Positions 8,277 through 16,131 of a stretch of 64,000 nucleotides of DNA are shown in pieces. Within the stretch, counting starts at the first letter, position 1; each line of letters begins with the position of its first letter. The stretch spans positions 188,001-252,000 of IMG/VR virus record IMGVR_UViG_3300005056_000001; one strand, written 5' to 3'. The position numbers and the translations under genes are program-made. The notes under the pieces were generated by a model. It saw nothing but the letters and a program-made list of their open reading frames with translations. It had not been told where the DNA came from and searched no databases. This DNA comes from a virus.

Positions 8277-9245
8277 CTAAAAAGGTAAAACAAACTCCTC
8301 ACTCCCCTTAATAAGGTTCTTATAAGATGTTCTAATGCCACAATTAGTAAGTAGGTAAGTCATTCGATCGGATTCTATTAAGTCCCTTGTGTTGTATCTG
8401 AATGCGCTTGCATCAACATACATTTGAAGATGTTTCTTAGAAACATGATGATAGATACCAATGATACTTCTCTTTAGCTGTGACCAAAATCCTTCGATAG
8501 TGTTTGTGTGTGCTTTACCAACAACGTATTCTCCTTTACCATGCTTAACGATTTCAACATTATAGGTAAATTTTATACCATTGTAGCCACTCCATTCGTC
8601 CGTGTATACATTCGCATCGCTAGAGATATTTTCTTCTACTAGTGGCGTGATTTCTTTGCTGCTTGTTCCTTCTGTAACCGCTGCCTTAACAATACCGCCA
8701 CGCTCTACCATACCAATAACCGCTACCTTATCTTTAGTGCTTCTACCTTGTGTTCCTTTGGTCTTTTTGTGTTCGTGCTTGTTCTTATTCTTTCCACCAA
8801 CGTAAGTTTCGTCTATCTCAACATCGCCTACCATTTGTGGGTTGTTACCATCAATAGTACCAAAACAAGCTCTTATTCTATGGAGCATGAACCATGCAGT
8901 TTTTTGAGTAACTTTAATGTCTTTACCTAGTTGAATAGAAGAGATTCCTTTTTTGTGAGATGTAACCAACCAAATACCAAGAAACCATTTTTGTAGACCG
9001 ATTTTGGTGTTGTCAAACATTGTTCCTGTTTTGACGTTAAAATACTTAGCAGTATTTTTGCACTTATAACGGTTCCCTTTACAATTATATACCTTAGAGT
9101 CGGCATCAAATGGAGATATTGGATTGTTGTTCCAACGAAGTGTTTCTAAATAATCTATACATAACTGCTCATTTGAGAAAGTAGTTAGTAGGTCTATTAT
9201 TGAGTTAAATTCTGTTCCTAATATCATAAGAGGTATATTTAGCAT
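8277..9245 (-). CDS. IS1595-family transposase
   Basis: This 322-aa protein carries the DDE/N-type core of the family: first Asp in VEIDETYVGG, second Asp in VYTDEWSGY, and the third region HTNTIEGFWSQLKRSI followed by GIYHHVSKKHLQ. The N-terminal zinc-binding region is degenerate: one Cys pair remains (NCKGNRYKCKN) and the usual CPxC is replaced by SPFD. A KFFxxT-type helix region (GLQKWFLGIWLVTSHKKGIS) follows, as usual. The length is normal. It lies next to the right inverted repeat and presumably moves the whole 4.1-kb element. Confidence 0.93.
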   Translation of the reverse strand: MLNIPLMILGTEFNSIIDLLTTFSNEQLCIDYLETLRWNNNPISPFDADSKVYNCKGNRYKCKNTAKYFNVKTGTMFDNTKIGLQKWFLGIWLVTSHKKGISSIQLGKDIKVTQKTAWFMLHRIRACFGTIDGNNPQMVGDVEIDETYVGGKNKNKHEHKKTKGTQGRSTKDKVAVIGMVERGGIVKAAVTEGTSSKEITPLVEENISSDANVYTDEWSGYNGIKFTYNVEIVKHGKGEYVVGKAHTNTIEGFWSQLKRSIIGIYHHVSKKHLQMYVDASAFRYNTRDLIESDRMTYLLTNCGIRTSYKNLIKGSEEFVLPF

Positions 9246-9289
9246 TCGGTTGAATACAAATATATGTCTTATTTTACACTAATACAAGT

Positions 9290-9316
9290 TTTGGTGTAAA
9301 AAGGTATGTAATTACC
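9290..9316 (-). repeat. Right terminal inverted repeat of the IS element
   Basis: 27 bp, TTTGGTGTAAAAAGG followed by TATGTAATTACC, inverted copy of 5229-5255 with one mismatch. An inner 8-bp inverted repeat (TTTTACAC at about 9273 with GTGTAAAA) adds a small hairpin at this end. Confidence 0.9.
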
Positions 9317-9324
9317 AAAAAAAT
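9317..9324. repeat. Right 8-bp target-site duplication
   Basis: AAAAAAAT directly outside the right inverted repeat, equal to 5221-5228. Confidence 0.75.
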
Positions 9325-9457
9325 AAAAGAAAAGACTCCCTTGTCTGCTGCCGAAAAGGCGTGTATTGCAGACTGTGATGTGTGTTATGTGGTGGACATA
9401 TACCTGTTGTATAGACTCGGGAGTAACGGAGAAGTCTTGGTGTATAGGAAAGGTTAA
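9317..9457 (+). pseudogene. 3' part of the gene interrupted by the IS element
   Basis: An open frame of 46 codons without a start runs from the target duplication to TAA and reads KKIKEKTPLSAAEKAC, then VCYVVDIYLLYRL, then VLVYRKG. It is the natural continuation of the fragment at 5016-5228 if one A of the left poly-A tract is removed. It is not expected to be expressed now. Confidence 0.7.
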
Positions 9458-9542
9458 AAATGTTCTCAAGGATTAATTTGAAAATAATTGGCAAAAGTAA
9501 TTGGATTGCCTAAAATTATGTTATCTTTGAATTGCGGAATTA

Positions 9543-9645
9543 GGAGAGCCATTAAAGAACTCCAATAACGTCGAGAACAATCGACAGGTAACTTTTATCG
9601 GTTACGCTTAAACCAAAACACACTGTCACCATAGGGTGGCAGTGT
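9543..9645 (+). ncRNA. Candidate structured RNA (four consecutive hairpins)
   Basis: In a gene-free stretch (9458-9681) four stems follow one another: GGAG/CTCC (9543-9563), GTCGA/TCGAC (9570-9585), GTAAC/GTTAC (9588-9605) and an 11-bp stem ACACTGTCACC/GGTGGCAGTGT with one mismatch and loop ATAG (9620-9645). There is no T-run, so it is not a simple terminator, and no tRNA T-loop is present. It precedes a plus-strand operon and may be a leader RNA or a small RNA. Confidence 0.35.
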
Positions 9646-9681
9646 CTTCTAGCAATTACAAAAATAGACTCCCTATTCAAA

Positions 9682-10002
9682 ATGAATACGAACGGATTCA
9701 AAAAATCAAACTTTGTGCTGTGGTCAAAAATTGCTGTATATGCAAGTAATTCAGAACAAATACATGCAATACGAGGCGACAAGTCTTATATGAGCAAGAA
9801 AATGACAAAGCTACACAATATGTCCATGGACGGATATTTGGTGAAGTCAGAGTCTTGTTGGAATAAACAAAGCTTCCATTTTTTACCCACACAAAAATTT
9901 AAGGATGAATTCAAGGAAAAGTTCAAGGAACTGTCCAAGAAGTTTAGTCCTGATTTTTCGGACAAAATGCGTGAGCGAATATTTGCCTCGTATAAGTTCT
10001 AA
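9682..10002 (+). CDS. Hypothetical basic protein, 106 aa
   Basis: A lysine-rich soluble protein, first gene of a long run of closely spaced plus-strand genes (9.7-16.1 kb). The C-terminal half is helical and charged (KFKDEFKEKFKELSKKF). No domain is recognised. A DNA- or RNA-binding role would fit its charge but is not shown. Confidence 0.65.
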   Translation: MNTNGFKKSNFVLWSKIAVYASNSEQIHAIRGDKSYMSKKMTKLHNMSMDGYLVKSESCWNKQSFHFLPTQKFKDEFKEKFKELSKKFSPDFSDKMRERIFASYKF

Positions 10003-10041
10003 CATGTACAAATTATTTTACAAAATTAATCGAAATAAATC

Positions 10042-10245
10042 ATGGCAATTTACTACAAAGTCTATCAAAATAAAGAATGTTTTGATGGTCACTCCTATAT
10101 AATCCCTTTGGATCAACTAGAAACCACGGCAGAAATATCAATCGAATCCGTTAACAATGGAGAGGATGAACTTCCTTGTGTTTTTGAGCCAATCGAAATG
10201 AGCAAGGAAGAATTTGACAACCTGCCCGAATTTGACGGCTTTTAA
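10042..10245 (+). CDS. Hypothetical acidic protein, 67 aa
   Basis: A small acidic protein, 39 bases after the previous gene and 11 before the next. An alternative frame (9905-10102) overlaps it and the previous gene but lacks any supporting feature. Function unknown. Confidence 0.6.
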   Translation: MAIYYKVYQNKECFDGHSYIIPLDQLETTAEISIESVNNGEDELPCVFEPIEMSKEEFDNLPEFDGF

Positions 10246-10256
10246 TATAAATCATC

Positions 10257-10592
10257 ATGGAAACATTTTCTATTATACATGCCCAAGGACAATATTACCA
10301 AGGCGTAACGCTAACAGTAAAGGAAGGTCGTAAGCTGTTCAATACGAACAATATTGTACAAGACTTTTATGATGCCGTGATGGAATACTTGCAGCATTAT
10401 CGTGCCACCAATTTATTTGTGACCTATGCGGTGTCAGTGGACAAATGGATCGAGGACACGGGCATGGTAAGGCTACATATTTGTTTTGATGATCCAATCA
10501 GACTAAGTCCGACACAACAACAAGAAACCATATACTTCATTGCTCCATATTTTATGGACGTGAGTGGTTTTGAAAAATATCGTTCACAATAA
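10257..10592 (+). CDS. Hypothetical protein, 111 aa
   Basis: A soluble mixed alpha/beta sequence with no recognised motif. It is closely packed with the neighbouring genes (11-12 base gaps), indicating one transcript. Confidence 0.7.
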   Translation: METFSIIHAQGQYYQGVTLTVKEGRKLFNTNNIVQDFYDAVMEYLQHYRATNLFVTYAVSVDKWIEDTGMVRLHICFDDPIRLSPTQQQETIYFIAPYFMDVSGFEKYRSQ

Positions 10593-10603
10593 ATATAAAT
10601 ATT

Positions 10604-10918
10604 ATGTATGCAACACCATTTGAATTGTGTAAACACCATCCCATACTTGTAGTAGAGAACTATTGCAAAATAGAAAAGGATTGTATGATACTGTCAGATA
10701 AGGAACTATTTCCTTTCAAAAAAGACAGCAAGGTATACCAAATAAAGTTTGTGTATCCTGCGGGGAATTTTGATGTTTGGAATTTTGATGCCCACAGAAG
10801 TAATATTTCGGTGGTTGATGTCTATAAATTCGAGAGTGAAGAAGTTGCCCTCAAAACAAGAGACGAACAATTTTCAATAATTATGGGCAATATTGCCCGT
10901 GGTACCGACAGACTATAA
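10604..10918 (+). CDS. Hypothetical protein, 104 aa
   Basis: A soluble protein with two cysteines in the first 30 residues and no recognised family. The next gene starts two bases after its stop, suggesting translational coupling. Confidence 0.7.
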   Translation: MYATPFELCKHHPILVVENYCKIEKDCMILSDKELFPFKKDSKVYQIKFVYPAGNFDVWNFDAHRSNISVVDVYKFESEEVALKTRDEQFSIIMGNIARGTDRL

Positions 10919-10920
10919 TC

Positions 10921-11319
10921 ATGAAAGAAACATACACAAAGGAAGAGGTTATCCAACTCCTCACAATAGAGCGTGAACGTGCAAGGGAAATATGTTACGA
11001 TGCTCGTGCAAGAACCGAAAAGAAGGCTGCCACGTTTAGTAGAATCAATTGTGACGAAATGGATTGGAAATGCAAGGAAGTCGGTGAAGCCCTAAGAATC
11101 ACAGGCAATCATATTAGTGGCGGGGATGCTCTTGGTGCCGTATTGGGAGAAACAGTAAGAGACCGTATCGAAGTTGTTTTGAATGGCTACAACCATTCAT
11201 TGGGCGATACCGTATCAAAAACAGTCAATGGGGTAACAGTCACAGGCAAAATAATCCAATACAACCACCACGGAAAATATATTGTACAGTGGTCTGACGA
11301 CACAAAAACAGACTATTAA
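10921..11319 (+). CDS. Hypothetical protein, 132 aa
   Basis: The N-terminal 45 residues are helical and charged (YTKEEVIQLLTIERERAREI). The C-terminal part (about 95-132) is strand-rich, with VNGVTVTGKIIQYNHHGKYI resembling a small SH3- or KOW-like barrel, which would suit nucleic-acid or protein binding. The stop overlaps the next ATG by one base (TAATG). Confidence 0.7.
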   Translation: MKETYTKEEVIQLLTIERERAREICYDARARTEKKAATFSRINCDEMDWKCKEVGEALRITGNHISGGDALGAVLGETVRDRIEVVLNGYNHSLGDTVSKTVNGVTVTGKIIQYNHHGKYIVQWSDDTKTDY

Positions 11320-11762
11320 TGAACCCAAAACAACTATTCGAGGCATTCTTTTTCAACCACAAGCTATCCGAATGGGAGGCCATAGACGCAGAAATAAAAG
11401 GACAAATGTTTAATTACATCATATCTGCATGTATAAAAAAAGACCTCAAACTTGCCTCCAAGCTTATGAGGATGGCACACAACGTGCCAAAAGGTGTGTG
11501 CCGTGAACATCATAGGGCATTTATCCTAGACCGCTACAGGGCTAATTTTGTGACAAACAAACGAAGTCTGTACAATATCAGCTTCTTTGTGTTCCCAAAG
11601 AAAATAAAAGAAACCGAGATAAATACGGCAGCCATCGAGTTTGGTCTTAGAACGATAGGCAAGTCCGACGAGCTCCAAGAATTTTTGAGGGGAAAGATGG
11701 ACAAGAAGTTTGTAAAGTGGTGCGAGACAGAGTACAAGCGGAATAAGAAATATATTGGATAA
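11319..11762 (+). CDS. Hypothetical basic protein, 147 aa
   Basis: A helical, basic protein without membrane segments, starting on the last base of the previous gene. No family is recognised. Confidence 0.7.
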   Translation: MNPKQLFEAFFFNHKLSEWEAIDAEIKGQMFNYIISACIKKDLKLASKLMRMAHNVPKGVCREHHRAFILDRYRANFVTNKRSLYNISFFVFPKKIKETEINTAAIEFGLRTIGKSDELQEFLRGKMDKKFVKWCETEYKRNKKYIG

Positions 11763-11806
11763 TATATCCGTTATTATAGGACTAGATCACCACCAAAATA
11801 CATGAA

Positions 11807-12709
11807 ATGGAATACCAAACAGTAATACTAGCAGTTGTTATAGTGTACCTTATAAAAAAATACCTCAAGCGGCGTGCTATCAAAAAGTCGTTGGACGAGG
11901 ACTATAAGGCGGCTAAATATGACATTGACAATCCGTCTACAACGGACACACAAGAGGGAAATAACGAAACAAAGCCCACCTTTTGCTTACGTATGAACAT
12001 GTTTTATCCAAGGCCCAAGAGTTCCGTATTGATAGGCAGTAGTCAGGGACTTAAGATAAGGCTAGAAAACGGTGACACATTTTCGTATGACGAATGGAAT
12101 CATTATGTTAGAATAGAAAAAGGGATTATGAAGGATCCTAATAGGTTGCATTACAAATCACTGCTCGATGGTGGGGTTATAATACCCGAGGATGCAATAG
12201 ACACAAAAATAGCCTTGGCGACTACAATGGAGGCAGAGGATCAGTATCAATATACATTGTCCAAACTTGATAATGGGTACGGAAGTATTGACCCACAAGA
12301 CTTGGTTGGTTTTGAACAGCCCGACCCTCAAGAATTGGAGCGTTTGGCACATACTACTCTACAAACCTCGATTTTTAGAGACAGTGTTAATTGGGCTAAA
12401 CTTGATGATGCCACTCATGTCATAAAATTCAACCTACCCTATGATGAACAATCGCCCCTTTTGTCAAAGGATGATAGGATTGAGATACCCACAGATTTTG
12501 TGGATAATTTCCATGAGTACATATCAGGCTGTCAGCACCTAGAAGAGGTTGTGGGATTATGTCGGAGTCAAAGCGAGTTTTCGAAGGTGATACAACAGGC
12601 CGCAAAAAGGTCAACCATAGCGGATGAGCTACGCATACTAGAACAGGTAGGCGAACTAACATATGCAAAAACCATTCAAGAGATTTATAAACTCGTCAAA
12701 AAAGATTGA
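11807..12709 (+). CDS. Membrane-anchored hypothetical protein, 300 aa
   Basis: One transmembrane helix at residues 4-19 (TVILAVVIVYLIKKYLKRR) is followed by positive charges, so the bulk is predicted to be cytoplasmic. The remaining 270 residues are soluble, with no recognised domain. It is followed after one base by another membrane protein gene, so the two may form a membrane complex. A role in host take-over or superinfection control is possible but unproven. Confidence 0.75.
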   Translation: MEYQTVILAVVIVYLIKKYLKRRAIKKSLDEDYKAAKYDIDNPSTTDTQEGNNETKPTFCLRMNMFYPRPKSSVLIGSSQGLKIRLENGDTFSYDEWNHYVRIEKGIMKDPNRLHYKSLLDGGVIIPEDAIDTKIALATTMEAEDQYQYTLSKLDNGYGSIDPQDLVGFEQPDPQELERLAHTTLQTSIFRDSVNWAKLDDATHVIKFNLPYDEQSPLLSKDDRIEIPTDFVDNFHEYISGCQHLEEVVGLCRSQSEFSKVIQQAAKRSTIADELRILEQVGELTYAKTIQEIYKLVKKD

Positions 12710-12710
12710 C

Positions 12711-12875
12711 ATGACACACAAGGAAAATATACTATTGTTGACAATTGCGGTTTTTATATCTATCAATTTTTTCGATTTTAATATTTGGATATTGATCGGT
12801 AATGTTATTGGTATTGTTATTATCAATACAGGATTGTTTTGTCGGTTAAAAAATATCACACAACGAACACCATAA
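12711..12875 (+). CDS. Small membrane protein, 54 aa
   Basis: Starting at the ATG at 12711, the protein has two hydrophobic helices (ILLLTIAVFISINFF and IWILIGNVIGIVIINTGLF) and a basic C-terminal tail. It follows the membrane-anchored protein by one base. Small two-helix proteins of this sort in phages are often holin-like or inner-membrane effectors, but there is no lysis gene next to it. Confidence 0.6.
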   Translation: MTHKENILLLTIAVFISINFFDFNIWILIGNVIGIVIINTGLFCRLKNITQRTP

Positions 12876-12885
12876 TCAAAAAAGA

Positions 12886-13530
12886 ATGACATACGAAGAA
12901 TTATACAAGCTAGAAGTTAATAACCGTGTCTACCATAACAACCACAATGTGGTATGTGTTGTAGACACAATTATCAAGGACTCAGAAACCAAGGAAGTGC
13001 GGATGGTTCAACTTGTTCAGGTTGACGGTGATGGGTGTATAGAATATATTAATAACTCCACACTGAGTGTTTGGAATCTATTCCCCATAATAGAAAGAAA
13101 AATGCAATGTATGGTGTATTATTCGTCATGTCATGACAACGTGGATATCAAAACCTGCATGACACTGCCCGTGGTTTGGGATGATGGCTGTGTCGAGAAA
13201 ATACGTGCATGGGTCGAGGGTGAGAATCCATTGATAAAATGGGACATGAAGAATGTTCAGATTAGAGGTCTTCGAATGTCACCAAAAAATTGGGAAATTT
13301 ACAGCATAGAAAATACTCCACCAAAGAAACCCACCAAAAATTTGTCTGTAACTATCAACCTTGAAATAACGGCACACGAATTTGGTGATAATGTGCAAGA
13401 AAGTCTAAGGTATGAAATTCATAGACTACTAAGCGATTTCACTTTTGTCAACGAGGAGCACAGCGGGTCTTACCAAGTCGAACTAGACACAGTAGGCCCT
13501 CCTGACGATATTTACATAAACGAAAACTAA
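12886..13530 (+). CDS. Hypothetical protein, 214 aa (MTYEELY family, member 1)
   Basis: The N-terminal region (MTYEELYKLEVNNRVYHN) and the last 60 residues are alignable with the protein at 14382-15047, and the N-terminal 75 residues more weakly with 15037-15441. The three genes are therefore paralogues within 2.5 kb. The N-terminal part looks like a small beta domain reading out a value after NRVYHNNHNVVCVVD. No known family is recognised. Confidence 0.75.
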   Translation: MTYEELYKLEVNNRVYHNNHNVVCVVDTIIKDSETKEVRMVQLVQVDGDGCIEYINNSTLSVWNLFPIIERKMQCMVYYSSCHDNVDIKTCMTLPVVWDDGCVEKIRAWVEGENPLIKWDMKNVQIRGLRMSPKNWEIYSIENTPPKKPTKNLSVTINLEITAHEFGDNVQESLRYEIHRLLSDFTFVNEEHSGSYQVELDTVGPPDDIYINEN

Positions 13531-13534
13531 CAAT

Positions 13535-13975
13535 ATGTGCAACCTACAAGACCACGACACAATAACACTATTTGACGGTTCCAAAAGGAAGTCTAAATGT
13601 TATGTATTTGTGGCAAACATATTGGGACTCAAGGAAGGCGACACGATACCACAGCATTTAACAAAAGACAACACCGAATGGGATTTGAATATTGCCTATG
13701 GGCGAAATTGTATGGAGCAAGGATTGATACCGCATGATCACTCCTTGGTCAAGGACAACCCGAATACGGCCAAGGTTCCGTTTGTTTTACACGAAAAATG
13801 TCCTTTTTGCGACCAACCAAAATTGAATGTTGTTTTTAGATGCAAACTTCCTGAATATCCAAAGTTGGGCCTGTGGTATGTTGATTGTTTTAAGGAAGAC
13901 TGTCAGCAAGGAATATTGTATTTTAGGACTATTGACGAATTGAACAAGTATTACAAGTATTATCCGTATAATTAA
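13535..13975 (+). CDS. Hypothetical zinc-ribbon protein, 146 aa
   Basis: The C-terminal half contains CPFCDQPKLNVVFRC and later DCFKEDC, four to five cysteines arranged like a zinc ribbon. The N-terminal half is soluble with no motif. The gene is four bases after the previous gene and is followed after four bases by another cysteine-rich gene. Confidence 0.7.
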   Translation: MCNLQDHDTITLFDGSKRKSKCYVFVANILGLKEGDTIPQHLTKDNTEWDLNIAYGRNCMEQGLIPHDHSLVKDNPNTAKVPFVLHEKCPFCDQPKLNVVFRCKLPEYPKLGLWYVDCFKEDCQQGILYFRTIDELNKYYKYYPYN

Positions 13976-13979
13976 AATA

Positions 13980-14378
13980 ATGAGAAAGAAACAAAAGGCA
14001 TATTCAGTCATGAGCCGTGGAACGATTGATGAAAATGGAACAATAACGAATATAGAATATGTCAGAACTGATCGTGTTATTCTTTGGACAATGCTCAAAA
14101 ACGTGTCGGAATTAAAGACCCTGTATAAAACAGAGACGTGTACCACGCAGAAGTTCCCCAACATCCCACATCGTCCACGTTGGGTTAATTTTTTGTATGC
14201 AAAATACAAAAGGTTTTTTTGGTTAGCCTGTCCACATTGCCTCACAAAATTTGGGGGACACGAATGGTACGGCTCAGACGAGAACACAAACAAGGCAATA
14301 TGTCCCGAGTGTACCCTTAAAATATATAACCAAACAGGAGATTTTAACATCGAAAAACATAACAAAATAAAACCATAA
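13980..14378 (+). CDS. Hypothetical zinc-ribbon protein, 132 aa
   Basis: Two CxxC knuckles, CPHC (about residue 82) and CPEC (about residue 115), predict one zinc ribbon, in a basic protein. Nucleic-acid or protein binding is plausible. A 205-codon antisense frame crosses this gene and is judged a shadow. Confidence 0.7.
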   Translation: MRKKQKAYSVMSRGTIDENGTITNIEYVRTDRVILWTMLKNVSELKTLYKTETCTTQKFPNIPHRPRWVNFLYAKYKRFFWLACPHCLTKFGGHEWYGSDENTNKAICPECTLKIYNQTGDFNIEKHNKIKP

Positions 14379-14381
14379 ATC

Positions 14382-15047
14382 ATGACATACAAAGAATTGT
14401 ACATGCTCCAAGTGGGCAGTCTTATTTACAAAGAAGGCACGAATAAGATATTTAATGTCACCGAATTCCATACGATAGGTGATATTGAGGAAATCGAACG
14501 TGTAAGTATGGAGTCGGGCAGCAATTCAGAACCATTATTCTTTAGGGTTCGTCTGAATAGACTGAGCGAATGGAAAATATTCGATCCACTAGACGGGCTT
14601 ATGTTGGTCAAGTTTATTGTTAACCAAAAAACTACTCCTATTGTTGTCTATAAAACCTTTAATATCAAAACCTCCCAATCCGAACTTCAGGCGTATTCTT
14701 TACATCTTCATACAAAGCATTGGATGGACATTAGCGATATCTATGCGGAACATGACTACTATCCTGTACTAGAGGAAGATCCTGTATTCGAGGAAAGCAA
14801 TCCTGTTGCTCCACAAAAAAAGACATCGGAACGGGTTAAAATGTCCATGGAATTTAGTATAAGTGGATACCTTGACGACTATGCCCTTGATAAATTCAGG
14901 TTTGCGATCGGAGATGTGCTCCAAAAATTTACGCATAGTTATACAGACGAGCGTGACAACAAAGAAAAACAATTAGAAATAAATCGAACATCCACTTGGG
15001 AGGGTATTAATGCCAAGTTCGTAAAAACAAATAATTATGACCAATGA
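14382..15047 (+). CDS. Hypothetical protein, 221 aa (MTYEELY family, member 2)
   Basis: It begins MTYKELYMLQVGSLIYKEG, paralogous to the 214-aa protein at 12886. The C-terminal region (VKMSMEFSISGYLDDYALDK) corresponds to VTINLEITAHEFGDNVQESL in that protein. It overlaps the start of the next gene by 11 bases. Function unknown. Confidence 0.75.
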   Translation: MTYKELYMLQVGSLIYKEGTNKIFNVTEFHTIGDIEEIERVSMESGSNSEPLFFRVRLNRLSEWKIFDPLDGLMLVKFIVNQKTTPIVVYKTFNIKTSQSELQAYSLHLHTKHWMDISDIYAEHDYYPVLEEDPVFEESNPVAPQKKTSERVKMSMEFSISGYLDDYALDKFRFAIGDVLQKFTHSYTDERDNKEKQLEINRTSTWEGINAKFVKTNNYDQ

Positions 15048-15441
15048 AGTATGGGATTATTTAAAAGGAGGAGATTTGATTTATCATAAAGACGAGGGTG
15101 TTTTACATCGTGTGATATCAAAAACAGGATGTGACAATAGTAACTCATACCAAGAGGTTTTGATGTTACAATTTGAGTATGGTACGAAATACACTAGCAC
15201 AGATATATCAATTTCGGATGTAGATAATTGGGAGATGAACATTAGTACAGACATGCTTAAAGTTACGATAGAATCATTGTCTAAATATACTGAAATATTG
15301 TCTTCACATTTTATTAAAATGTCAACGGATAGCAGTGTTCAAGACCTATACAAAATATTGAGCGATTGTCGTGAGGCTCAATCAAAAATGCCATACTATT
15401 ATAAGGTCGATAGTATGATCGTCACGGCTTTGTGTAATTAG
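15037..15441 (+). CDS. Hypothetical protein, 134 aa (MTYEELY family, member 3)
   Basis: The N-terminal 75 residues (VWDYLKGGDLIYHKDEGVLH) follow the same pattern as the two preceding paralogues, and the C-terminal region differs. The start lies inside the end of the previous gene, which indicates coupling. Confidence 0.7.
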   Translation: MTNEVWDYLKGGDLIYHKDEGVLHRVISKTGCDNSNSYQEVLMLQFEYGTKYTSTDISISDVDNWEMNISTDMLKVTIESLSKYTEILSSHFIKMSTDSSVQDLYKILSDCREAQSKMPYYYKVDSMIVTALCN

Positions 15442-15500
15442 TATAAATGAATATCATAGAAACCATTAAGCAATACAGGACTTAATAAGTAACAGAAAAT

Positions 15501-16091
15501 ATGGAAAATAAAAGGTTGAATAAAAAATTAACGGAAATAGAGCGTAAAAATACGATTGATTGGTTTGATATTGAATCAAACCTTGAATCTAATGCAGATA
15601 CTAGTATTGGCGAAAAGTTTTTATTACTAGAATCCGATAATTTTTATGATTTTTTTTCGAAAGACACGGAAGGGTATGTATTTTATCATAACCTCAGCCA
15701 CATGGGCGAGACCGAAACAATCGAGGATTCTAAGATATTATTATGTAATTTACTCAAGTCTTGGTTTTGGGGCGCATTTGCTGTTGTAATTCATAAAATT
15801 GATACTATGACAGTAAGGTTTAAAGAAAACACCTACCGTGCATTCTGTGCCTACGGATCAGAATCTAAAGAACAAGAATATCTACATTTTTTGGAGGTTT
15901 ATAAAGGCGACGGGTATGTTCAGAACATTATCAACATTTCAGACGAGCGTAATAGTGTTGTTTATGAGATGGTTGACAGTATGGGCACGTACTTTAGACC
16001 CTGTGAGTATCCAAATCTGTTGGGACACAAGAAAATTGAGGACTGTATGACCGCCATATGGTCGGGTGATTACGATAAACAATTACACTAA
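15501..16091 (+). CDS. Hypothetical protein, 196 aa
   Basis: A soluble acidic protein without recognised motifs, last gene of the 9.7-16.1 kb run. It ends seven bases before a strong terminator that also closes the opposing minus-strand unit. Confidence 0.75.
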   Translation: MENKRLNKKLTEIERKNTIDWFDIESNLESNADTSIGEKFLLLESDNFYDFFSKDTEGYVFYHNLSHMGETETIEDSKILLCNLLKSWFWGAFAVVIHKIDTMTVRFKENTYRAFCAYGSESKEQEYLHFLEVYKGDGYVQNIINISDERNSVVYEMVDSMGTYFRPCEYPNLLGHKKIEDCMTAIWSGDYDKQLH

Positions 16092-16097
16092 CATAAC

Positions 16098-16130
16098 AAA
16101 AAAGGCTTCCAATCGGAAGCCTTTTTTGTT
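16098..16130. terminator. Bidirectional terminator between convergent units
   Basis: AAAAAAGGCTTCC and GGAAGCCTTTTTT form a 13-bp stem with loop AATC. T-runs are present in both directions. Confidence 0.92.
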
Positions 16131-16131
16131 T

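Noticed and set aside
9543-9645. tRNA-like gene
   Set aside because: The stems are consecutive and not enclosed by an acceptor stem, and no T-loop sequence is present.
13787-14404. 205-codon minus-strand frame
   Set aside because: It lies antisense to two zinc-ribbon genes with clear CxxC motifs and tight operon spacing. Its product is an erratic hydrophobic sequence.
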